Assembly: GCA_021852245.1 (NCBI GenBank)
Contig: JAJZNY010000304.1
Coordinates: 1 to 15,742 of the forward strand
Reading direction: 5' to 3'
Source of the DNA: Planctomycetota bacterium
GTDB taxonomy: Bacteria; Planctomycetota; Phycisphaerae; WQYP01
Length of the DNA stretch: 15,742 nt
Part shown: positions 7,958-13,593 of the stretch, piece after piece
Position numbering within the stretch: the stretch's first letter is position 1
Layout: the number at the start of each line of letters is the position of its first letter
Program-made: the position numbers and the translations under genes
The notes under the pieces: generated by a model
Database searches by the model: none
Told to the model about the DNA's origin: nothing
The model's input: only the letters and a program-made list of their open reading frames with translations

Positions 7958-8554
7958 TTGGCTTTTGATTTTAAGTCCGTTTTTGATCAGGCTCTGCCGT
8001 ATGATCGCTTCCTGACTACCTACGCCAATGCAGACGAAAAAAAGCGATGGGCGGATTTCGCCGCTCAGGTTCAGCTCTCCGATGAGCAGAAGACACTTCT
8101 TGCCGGGTTCCGCAGAAAAGTGCCGGTCATTTGTCTCGCCGGTGTCTGGTGTGGCGATTGCGTCAACGCATGTCCGATTTTTCAGGTCATCGCGCAGGCA
8201 ACCTCCACGATCGATCTGCGGTTTGTCCACCGCGACCGCAATTTCCTCCCGCAGGCTCAGGACATGGGAACCCGCCTGGCCAATGAGCTTTCCATCTGCG
8301 GCGGCCCGCGCGTGCCGGTGCTGGTGTTCCTCTCTGAAGATTTCCATGAGTGTGAGCGATTCGGTGAACGCACCTTGGCGACGTATCGGCGCAAAATGGC
8401 CTCTCGCCAGGGCGCCAGTTGCAGCACGGGGCTGCAAGCGGCACCGACCGATGCTATCCGTGCCGATACGGCCGAATGGCTGATGCACTTTGAACGCATT
8501 GAACTCATGCTGCAACTCAGCCCGCGGTTGATGAAGCTTCACGGAGAGGCGTGA
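7958..8554 (+). CDS. Thioredoxin-fold protein with WCGDC motif, TTG start
   Basis: A 198-residue cytoplasmic protein without signal peptide. VICLAGVWCGDC carries a redox-type CxxC (C65, C68) at the end of a beta strand, and GGPRVPVLVFLSED supplies the cis-Pro loop, so a thioredoxin fold is well supported. WCGDC, rather than WCGPC, is typical of thioredoxin-like proteins of uncertain partner. An N-terminal helical region of about 50 residues precedes the fold, and a C-terminal helical tail follows. The start codon is TTG at 7958: GGAGGA at 7947-7952 lies 5 bases upstream, and the ATG at 7945 is out of frame and stops after seven codons. It begins 20 bases after the C26 gene and its stop overlaps the next gene (GTGA), so it is probably co-expressed with both. 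Confidence 0.82.
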   Translation: MAFDFKSVFDQALPYDRFLTTYANADEKKRWADFAAQVQLSDEQKTLLAGFRRKVPVICLAGVWCGDCVNACPIFQVIAQATSTIDLRFVHRDRNFLPQAQDMGTRLANELSICGGPRVPVLVFLSEDFHECERFGERTLATYRRKMASRQGASCSTGLQAAPTDAIRADTAEWLMHFERIELMLQLSPRLMKLHGEA

Positions 8555-9309
8555 ACCTGATGAGCAAGTTATCCTGTAAATCCGGAATTCCTGTCCGCAG
8601 GATCATCACGGCAGCCCGCCGCGGAGGGCTTTTAGTTCTGCTGTGCGGCTGCGGCCTGCTGGCGGGATGCAGATCCGATATTACTCCGCTGCACTCCGCC
8701 GCCATCGGGCCTCCCTGGGCCAATAAATACAACGCCGCACCCAAAATTAAATCCATGCCGCTGGTGAAAACCCAGGCCGCAAAAATATCGGCTTTCTCGC
8801 CTCACTGGTTTCTCAACGCCAAAAATGCTACCGTGGTGACCATCAATGATGAAACGTACGACCATGTCTGGCATCAGGCGATACGCACGCTGATTCATAT
8901 GGGATATCGCATCGACTGGCGTGATTACAACCTGGGAGTGATCACCACCTATCCGCGGACCGGGCCCGAGATACTCCAATTTTGGCGCCCCGACGCCACC
9001 AGTCTCCATTCCCTCGTCGAGGGAACCATCAACACCTTCCGGCGGCTGGTGCGAATTGCCATCGCGCCGGTGCACCATAAGCCGGGCAATTACCGGATAT
9101 CCATTGAAGTGCTCGTCGAACAGAGAGAAAATCCGCAGGGAGGCGTAACCGGAGTGGCTTTTCTGGGGTCATCCTCCTTCGGCGCCAATCCACAGCCGTT
9201 TGTCTCGCAGTTTGCATCGCCCACCACGCCGGGGCGATTTTGGATGCGCGTGGGACGCGACACCGCATTGGAGAAAAAAATCTCCGGGCGCTTACTCCGC
9301 AAGCTCTGA
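8551..9309 (+). CDS. Predicted lipoprotein of unknown function
   Basis: The N-terminus has a basic stretch, a hydrophobic core (LLVLLCGCGLLAGC) and a lipobox LAGC with C40 as the lipidated residue, giving a mature protein of about 213 residues attached to a membrane. The mature part has no repeats or transmembrane segment. A central region (about 95-190) beginning YDHVWHQAIRTL and containing DYNLGVITTYP reads like a compact alpha/beta domain; I do not recognise a named family. The start may be GTG 8551, overlapping the previous stop, with GGAG four bases upstream, or ATG 8560; both keep the signal peptide. It is the last gene of the unit that starts with leuS. A structural or envelope role is plausible given the LPS genes upstream, but is inference only. 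Confidence 0.72.
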   Translation: MNLMSKLSCKSGIPVRRIITAARRGGLLVLLCGCGLLAGCRSDITPLHSAAIGPPWANKYNAAPKIKSMPLVKTQAAKISAFSPHWFLNAKNATVVTINDETYDHVWHQAIRTLIHMGYRIDWRDYNLGVITTYPRTGPEILQFWRPDATSLHSLVEGTINTFRRLVRIAIAPVHHKPGNYRISIEVLVEQRENPQGGVTGVAFLGSSSFGANPQPFVSQFASPTTPGRFWMRVGRDTALEKKISGRLLRKL

Positions 9310-9353
9310 TCGCGTCCTGCTGACGGCCCGTTGTTGTGAGCCGGAATTTACTC

Positions 9354-9370
9354 CGCGAGGACGTCCCGCG
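9354..9370. repeat. Near-perfect palindrome between the lipoprotein gene and pyrG
   Basis: CGCGAGGACGTCCCGCG is a palindrome around GGACGTCC with one unmatched position in each arm. It lies about 50 bases before the pyrG promoter candidate. It could be an operator or part of the end of the preceding transcript; no T-run follows, so it is not an intrinsic terminator. The rest of the 161-base gap shows nothing clear. Confidence 0.25.
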
Positions 9371-9418
9371 TCGTGGTCCATTTAACGCCGATGATTCGCC
9401 GTGCCGCGCCGGCCCGCC

Positions 9419-9447
9419 TTTGCGCCGGGACTGAATTCGGATAAATT
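9419..9447 (+). promoter_or_regulatory. pyrG: Weak candidate promoter for pyrG
   Basis: TAAATT (9442-9447) resembles a -10 box (five of six) and TTTGCG (9419-9424) lies 17 bases upstream as a poor -35. Transcription would start near 9454, about 17 bases before the ATG. pyrG could instead be read through from the upstream unit, since no convincing terminator is seen after 9309. Confidence 0.3.
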
Positions 9448-9470
9448 ATTGCCCCGAAGGATGGTTGTGT

Positions 9471-11294
9471 ATGAATGAAGACGTTCAGCAGGAATTGCTC
9501 GCCTCCCTCGGAAACACCACCCAGGAAACCGAGTTTTTCACCCTGATCCCCCCCGGCTATGTAAAAGGACGCACCAAATACGTCGTCGTGCTCGGCACGG
9601 TCATGAGCGGCTTGGGCAAAGGAATTTTTTCCTCCAGTCTGGCCAAAATTCTCAAGGATAAAGGCCTTCGCGTTGCCCCCATCAAAATGGAGGGGTATCT
9701 CAATATCGATTCGGGAACGCTCAATCCCTATCGCCACGGTGAAGTATTCGTGCTCGATGACGGCATGGAAACCGATATGGACCTCGGCACCTATGAACGC
9801 ATGCTGGACGAAAATCTGAGCCGTGGAAATTTCACCACCAGTGGCCAAATCTTTACCCGCATCCTGGAAAGGGAACGCCACGGCCAATATCTCGGACGCG
9901 ATGTCCAGATGATTCCGCACGTCACCGGCGAGGTGAAACGCACGCTCCGCCAGTTGGCGGTGGATTCCAAGGCCGATATTGTCTTCATCGAAGTCGGCGG
10001 GACGGTGGGAGATTACGAAAATGGCTACTTCATCGAGGCGATTCGCGAACTGGCGTATGAAGAGGGGGAAGAAGCCGTCGGCGTTGTGGCGCTGACCTAT
10101 ATCATGGAGCCGCAGTCCCTCGGCGAACAGAAATCCAAGGCCGCACAACTCGGGCTGCGTCAGGTGATGCAGGCCGGTCTCCAGCCGCACATCATCGCCT
10201 GTCGCTGTCCCAGCCCCGTCAGCGACAAAGTGCGTGAAAAGATATCCATGTTCAGCAATGTTCCCCTTCGCCGTGTGTTTTCCATGCACGACGTGCCGAG
10301 CATTTATCTCGTCCCCGAGATGCTCCGCGAGGCGGGGATGGATCGCGAGGTCCTTACGCTGCTGAATCTCCACGACCGCGTCAACCAACGCTCGGAGGAC
10401 CGGGCCCGGCGCACGTGGCAATCGTTTATCGATAAACTTCAGCAGCCTAAAGAAAAAAATATTACTATTGCCATTGCCGGCAAATACACCTCCCTTCGCG
10501 ATGCCTACGCCAGCATTGACAAAGCCCTCGAACATTGCAGCGTCCATACCCGCTGCAATATCAATCTGCGCTGGCTCGATACCACCGAAATCGATGTCCG
10601 CAATGTGGTGGACCATCTCCGCGGTTGCCATGGAATCATCGTGCCCGGCGGATTTGGCGTGCGCGGGGCTGAGGGAAAAATTCAGTGCGTTCGATACGCC
10701 CGCGAGAATCATGTGCCGTATCTGGGCATCTGCCTCGGCTTTCAGATGGCGGTGGTTGAATTTGCCCGCCATGTGTGTGGTCTGGCGGACGCCAACACCA
10801 CCGAATTTGCCCCGAATTGCAAAGATCCCGTCATCGATGTGCTGCCGGAGCAGAAAAAAATCGAGGGTCTCGGCGGCAATATGCGTCTCGGCGGCAAGGA
10901 TGTTGTCCTCAAGCCCGATACGCTCATCTGCCGGTTGTATGGAGATCACCCGACGGTCCGTTTGCGATTTCGCCACCGATACGAGGTCGAACCGCGGTAT
11001 ATCCCTGTGTTGGAACAGCATGGGCTTATTTTCAGCGGTCATGCGCCGAACCAGCCGATCATGCAAATGCTTGAACTTCCACCATCGGTTCACCCCTATT
11101 TTGTGGGAACTCAGGCGCACCCATGCCTGACAAGCCGGCCGCTGAGCCCTGATCCGCTCTTTCTTGGTTTAGTCGAGGCCGCAATTCAGCGCGCCTACCC
11201 GCAGCAGGTATTTTCTGATATGAACCCCGATACCAGTGGCGTAACACACGACAATACAAAGGGTTCCATTCATCGACCGTTAGTTGCCAATTAG
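9471..11294 (+). CDS. pyrG: CTP synthase, divergent, with altered glutaminase triad
   Basis: CTP synthase converts UTP, ATP and glutamine to CTP in the cytoplasm. The N-terminal synthetase domain shows SGLGKG (P-loop K50), HGEVFVLDDGMETDMDLG and EVGGTVGDYE. The C-terminal class I glutaminase domain shows PGGFG (392-396), nucleophile elbow GICLGFQ (C421) and GTQAHPCLTSRP (H550). In the family the last motif is HPE, with Glu completing the Cys-His-Glu triad; here residue 552 is Cys (TGC). The P-loop leader GTVMSGLGKG and KMEGYLNID also depart from the usual GGVVSSLGKG and KLDPYINVD. The length is 607 residues against about 545, from an extra 32 N-terminal residues and a longer C-terminal tail. 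ATG 9471 is chosen because AAGGA (9457-9461) lies 9 bases upstream; an in-frame TTG at 9465 is too close to it. Confidence 0.93.
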   Translation: MNEDVQQELLASLGNTTQETEFFTLIPPGYVKGRTKYVVVLGTVMSGLGKGIFSSSLAKILKDKGLRVAPIKMEGYLNIDSGTLNPYRHGEVFVLDDGMETDMDLGTYERMLDENLSRGNFTTSGQIFTRILERERHGQYLGRDVQMIPHVTGEVKRTLRQLAVDSKADIVFIEVGGTVGDYENGYFIEAIRELAYEEGEEAVGVVALTYIMEPQSLGEQKSKAAQLGLRQVMQAGLQPHIIACRCPSPVSDKVREKISMFSNVPLRRVFSMHDVPSIYLVPEMLREAGMDREVLTLLNLHDRVNQRSEDRARRTWQSFIDKLQQPKEKNITIAIAGKYTSLRDAYASIDKALEHCSVHTRCNINLRWLDTTEIDVRNVVDHLRGCHGIIVPGGFGVRGAEGKIQCVRYARENHVPYLGICLGFQMAVVEFARHVCGLADANTTEFAPNCKDPVIDVLPEQKKIEGLGGNMRLGGKDVVLKPDTLICRLYGDHPTVRLRFRHRYEVEPRYIPVLEQHGLIFSGHAPNQPIMQMLELPPSVHPYFVGTQAHPCLTSRPLSPDPLFLGLVEAAIQRAYPQQVFSDMNPDTSGVTHDNTKGSIHRPLVAN

Positions 11295-11479
11295 ACTTCC
11301 CATCACATTGGGTCACCGTATTCCAACTGACAGGGCCTTCCTGATCCGCCCATCTCTTCGTGATGGCAAACCTGCCGGGCGAATCAAAAGTCATTCGTCG
11401 GCATCATGTGCAGAAAGCTCTATCGACCGCACGCGTTGAGGCTCCCGCAGGAGAGAAGAAAAAAACTTAAATTTTTCCC
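11295..11479. other. Intergenic stretch after pyrG, no gene seen
   Basis: No credible coding sequence on either strand. Two imperfect hairpins are present: CCATC/GATGG (11350-11354/11362-11366) and GCCG..CGAAT/ATTCG.CGGC (11374-11402, loop of 8). Neither is followed by a T-run, so a terminator for pyrG is not established. The right end, 11458-11477, is an A-tract/T-tract region that probably forms the upstream element of the next promoter. Confidence 0.4.
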
Positions 11480-11508
11480 TTGACAAGAGGAAGTTATGGG
11501 ATTACACT
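11480..11508 (+). promoter_or_regulatory. Strong sigma70-type promoter for the first PEP-CTERM gene
   Basis: TTGACA (11480-11485) is a perfect -35 box, the spacer is 17 bases, and TACACT (11503-11508) is a fair -10 box. Directly upstream, 11458-11477 is an A-tract followed by a T-tract, like an UP element that boosts transcription. The predicted start is near 11515, leaving a leader of about 197 bases before the ATG at 11712. Confidence 0.65.
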
Positions 11509-11513
11509 CTCCA

Positions 11514-11613
11514 CAGTCTCGAAAAGGGTCGAGATTGAGCAAGTCTTAGGTCGTGTCCACGTGTTTCGGACTGCAGTTTTTTTACTGTGCCGAAATCTTT
11601 TTGAGGGCACGAC
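11514..11613 (+). promoter_or_regulatory. Structured 5' leader of the first PEP-CTERM gene
   Basis: Two hairpins flank a motif shared with the second leader. The first pairs 11514-11522 with 11529-11537 (TCTCGA/TCGAGA core, 6-base loop). The motif GAGCAAGTC is at 11537-11545. Four bases later a nested hairpin covers 11550-11613: GTCGTGTCC with GGGCACGAC (nine pairs, one G-U), then TTTCGG (11564-11569) with CCGAAA (11590-11595), then CAGT with ACTG around a T-loop. No T-run follows, so it is not a simple attenuator. It fits no riboswitch class I recognise. The remaining leader (11614-11711) is AT-rich and ends with GGGAGG at 11701-11706. Confidence 0.5.
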
Positions 11614-11711
11614 AAAAGAAGTTACAAAAAATTTATGCGACTTTGACCTGATACGGTTTTGGGTTTAATCGCGTTGTGTCAACGGTTATTGACTGTTTTT
11701 GGGAGGTCATC

Positions 11712-12425
11712 ATGAAAAAAGCGTTGTTTGCAGCGGTGGGAACTTTTGCTCTGGCAGCCGTCCCGGCTACCTACGCCAGTATTCAGTTGACTGGAACGGT
11801 CACGGTTGGCAACCAAACACAAACCCTGACTTTCAGCTCGATAGGCTCTGGTTCATATGATGCGAACCCGGGCAGTGTGGGTGGTGTAAGCTGGGGGCCG
11901 ATCGTCGCTCAGACGACCGGCAACGCATTAAGCACTGGTTTTTTTGATATTGCCAATCAGAATACTACCGGCGTAACGGCGATGTTTTCCATTACTGAAA
12001 GCGGTCTCTCGACCACATCGTCATTTCTTTCCATGCAGCCGACAGGGTCAATTTCTGTTACGGGTGCGACCAGTTCCGATACCGTTGATTTTAATTCCCT
12101 GGTGAAGAATTCCGGAGGCTCTTCGATCGGCTCGGAAAATTCTACTCCTCTGGCGTTGAATACGACGAATCCTTATACGCCATCATCTTCAGTCGCCTAT
12201 GACGCCAATGGAATCAATCTCACACAGCCCAGTTCGACAGTGAGCGTGTCCAATACCTGGACGCTCAACCTCGGTGGGGGTGTTGTGGCGAACATGGGTG
12301 GGATGGTCACCAATCTGCAAACCACATCCATTATCACACCCGAGCCGGCATCCCTCGCTCTACTGGGGCTTGGGGCAGCGGCCACAGTTTTGGGTTTGCG
12401 CCGTCGCAGCAGTCTCGGAAAATGA
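11712..12425 (+). CDS. PEP-CTERM sorting domain protein, first of a tandem pair
   Basis: Secreted protein of 237 residues. The N-terminus MKKALFAAVGTFALAAV is a signal peptide with likely cleavage after A22. The mature body is Ser/Thr/Gly-rich with low charge, typical of extracellular matrix proteins. The C-terminus is a PEP-CTERM signal: P210-E211-P212, a hydrophobic helix, then LRRR. Such tails are cut and processed by an exosortase, which is not encoded in this window. The ATG at 11712 is chosen over an in-frame GTG at 11676 because GGGAGG (11701-11706) sits 5 bases upstream and the signal peptide then starts at residue 1. The body aligns by eye with the next gene, notably SxxxTGATxSxTxDFN, LALNT and TVSVxNxxTLxL segments. 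Function beyond surface localisation is unknown. Confidence 0.88.
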   Translation: MKKALFAAVGTFALAAVPATYASIQLTGTVTVGNQTQTLTFSSIGSGSYDANPGSVGGVSWGPIVAQTTGNALSTGFFDIANQNTTGVTAMFSITESGLSTTSSFLSMQPTGSISVTGATSSDTVDFNSLVKNSGGSSIGSENSTPLALNTTNPYTPSSSVAYDANGINLTQPSSTVSVSNTWTLNLGGGVVANMGGMVTNLQTTSIITPEPASLALLGLGAAATVLGLRRRSSLGK

Positions 12426-12480
12426 TTTATCGCATGGCTAACGCCGACAAAATCTCGGTAAGATTTGACATTCGATAAAT
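12425..12480. repeat. 8-base inverted repeat spanning the stop of the first PEP-CTERM gene and the next promoter
   Basis: ATTTATCG (12425-12432) and CGATAAAT (12473-12480) are exact reverse complements 40 bases apart. Smaller hairpins lie inside (CCGA/TCGG and AATCT/AGATT). The right arm falls in the spacer of the second PEP-CTERM promoter. No T-run follows, so it is not a clear terminator; an operator or an RNA end-structure is possible. Confidence 0.35.
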
Positions 12481-12493
12481 GATGAGTTAATAT
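12465..12493 (+). promoter_or_regulatory. Strong sigma70-type promoter for the second PEP-CTERM gene
   Basis: TTGACA (12465-12470), a 17-base spacer and TAATAT (12488-12493) give a near-consensus promoter. The distance from the -10 box to the start codon is 210 bases, nearly the same as the 203 bases of the first PEP-CTERM gene, so the promoter-leader-gene module appears duplicated as a whole. Confidence 0.65.
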
Positions 12494-12517
12494 AGATTTG
12501 GTGAGGGAAAATCGTTA

Positions 12518-12600
12518 GAGCAAGTCGAGTTCCTGACGCTGATCCGAAGTGTGTCGTTTATTTTCGGCATATTTTTCTGATTTCAGCTTGGGACTTCAGG
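12518..12600 (+). promoter_or_regulatory. Structured 5' leader of the second PEP-CTERM gene
   Basis: GAGCAAGTC (12518-12526) recurs here, 24 bases after the -10 box against 28 in the first leader. Five bases later a nested hairpin spans 12532-12600: CCTGA with TCAGG, GCTGA (12538-12542) with TCAGC (12583-12587), and CCGAA (12544-12548) with TTCGG (12563-12567). The architecture matches the first leader though the stem sequences differ. Downstream, TGATAC followed by TTTTTGGGG (12606-12620) resembles 11649-11663 in the first leader. Further on, ATGGG (12652-12656) can pair with CCCAT on either side (12640-12644 or 12661-12665). Confidence 0.45.
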
Positions 12601-12703
12601 TGTCTTGATACTTTTTGGGGCGTGCAGCCGGGTTATATGCCCATTTTGTATATGGGTGTTCCCATCTCTGGCGCCGCATTGGTTGTTATCGGGAGGCTCT
12701 ACG

Positions 12704-13459
12704 GTGAATAACTTCAATAAACTCCTTTCCATTGGAATCGCGGCGATCGGTGTGGCTGCTGTTGCATCCCCATCAGCGTTTGCAACCCCTACCGTGAATA
12801 TCCCTACCATGACTATTACGGTAGGGAATGCATCTACGACTGTGGACCTGACGAGTGTGTCTACCATATTCGGCGCGGGTACTTATGCCGCCGCCGCCAG
12901 CTCGTTTGATGGTTTCGATTATGGTGGTGTTTTTGTTACAGTGTCCGGAAGTTCACTCTCCACCCAATTCGGTTCGATAACCGACACAACCGTTTCAACC
13001 ATCCCCATTACATTTTCTATCACTCAAAGCGGCTTCAGCACTGGGTCAAACACTACTGATTTTCAGTCGATGCAGATATCGGGTTCCGCAACATCGACCG
13101 GTGCAACAAATTCACAAACCATTGACTTTAATGGCATGGTATCGCCGACCTCCGGTTTATCTACATCTCAGGATTCCGGTGCCTTGGCTCTTAACACGTT
13201 GCCGGGGGTTTCTCCATCGTCATCTGTTAGTTACAACACCCCGGGTACCAATCTGGCTACCCCGAGCGATACCGTATCGGTAACGAATTCCTACACGCTG
13301 GACCTCAACAGCATTGCGAAGGTAAACGGCGGGCTGCTCGTTACCAACCTCTCGACGGCATCGGTGATTACGCCGGAACCAGCCTCGCTCGGGCTTCTCG
13401 GTTTGGGCGGCGCTATTGCATTACTCGGTCTGCGTCGCCGCAAGACCGTTGCAGCTTGA
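12704..13459 (+). CDS. PEP-CTERM sorting domain protein, second of a tandem pair
   Basis: Secreted protein of 251 residues, paralogous to its upstream neighbour. The signal peptide ends AFA, with likely cleavage after A27. The mature region is rich in Ser, Thr and Gly and has few charges. The PEP-CTERM tail has P224-E225-P226, a hydrophobic helix (LGLLGLGGAIALLG) and LRRRK. The start is GTG 12704: GGGAGG at 12691-12696 lies 7 bases upstream and the signal peptide begins directly. A frame extending upstream to 12605 would add 33 residues with cysteines and no sense as a signal peptide. An exosortase elsewhere in the genome is needed to process it. Transcribed from its own promoter and ended by the hairpin at 13517-13547. 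Confidence 0.88.
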   Translation: MNNFNKLLSIGIAAIGVAAVASPSAFATPTVNIPTMTITVGNASTTVDLTSVSTIFGAGTYAAAASSFDGFDYGGVFVTVSGSSLSTQFGSITDTTVSTIPITFSITQSGFSTGSNTTDFQSMQISGSATSTGATNSQTIDFNGMVSPTSGLSTSQDSGALALNTLPGVSPSSSVSYNTPGTNLATPSDTVSVTNSYTLDLNSIAKVNGGLLVTNLSTASVITPEPASLGLLGLGGAIALLGLRRRKTVAA

Positions 13460-13478
13460 GGAAATCAACCGGGTAAAG

Positions 13479-13496
13479 CAGCTCGCTGGCGAGCTG
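13479..13496. repeat. Perfect 7-base-pair hairpin downstream of the PEP-CTERM gene
   Basis: CAGCTCG, loop CTGG, CGAGCTG, 20 bases after the stop codon. No T-run follows on either strand, so it is not itself an intrinsic terminator; it may protect the mRNA 3' end or help stop convergent transcription from the autotransporter gene. Confidence 0.4.
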
Positions 13497-13516
13497 AAAA
13501 GCATACGAGTATTTCA

Positions 13517-13547
13517 GCGGACGACCATCAGGTCGCCCGCTTTTTTT
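13517..13547 (+). terminator. Rho-independent terminator of the PEP-CTERM block
   Basis: GCGGACGACC (13517-13526), loop ATCA, GGTCGCCCGC (13531-13540) form a 10-position GC-rich stem with one A-C mismatch, directly followed by seven T residues. It lies 57 bases after the second PEP-CTERM stop. On the minus strand the same hairpin has no T-run after it, so it should act only on plus-strand transcripts. Confidence 0.85.
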
Positions 13548-13593
13548 ATGTCGCCGGTCGTTCTATGCGTCGCCGGTAATTTCACCGGCCGTA

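Noticed and set aside
7945..7968. ATG at 7945 as start of the thioredoxin-fold gene
   Set aside because: It is out of frame and reaches a stop after seven codons; TTG 7958 is in frame with GGAGGA five bases upstream.
9348..11120. 590-residue open frame antisense to pyrG
   Set aside because: It lies opposite a clear CTP synthase, is made of low-complexity His/Gly/Ala-rich sequence without motifs, and reflects codon bias of the plus strand gene.
11480..11668. 62-residue frame in the leader of the first PEP-CTERM gene
   Set aside because: It starts inside the -35/-10 promoter region and runs through the hairpins, and it has no ribosome binding site, so it would not be translated.
11676..11711. 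In-frame GTG start 12 codons upstream of the first PEP-CTERM gene
   Set aside because: It would place a non-signal sequence before the signal peptide, while GGGAGG is correctly spaced for ATG 11712.
12605..12703. 33-residue N-terminal extension of the second PEP-CTERM protein
   Set aside because: GGGAGG at 12691-12696 fits GTG 12704, and the signal peptide begins there.
11614..12703. Sigma54 promoters, sometimes linked to PEP-CTERM regulation
   Set aside because: No GG-N10-GC element with the TGGCAC/TTGC consensus is found; both genes have better sigma70-type sites.
13572..13589. GCCGGT/ACCGGC hairpin as the terminator of the autotransporter gene
   Set aside because: On the minus strand no T-run follows the stem, so intrinsic termination is not supported.
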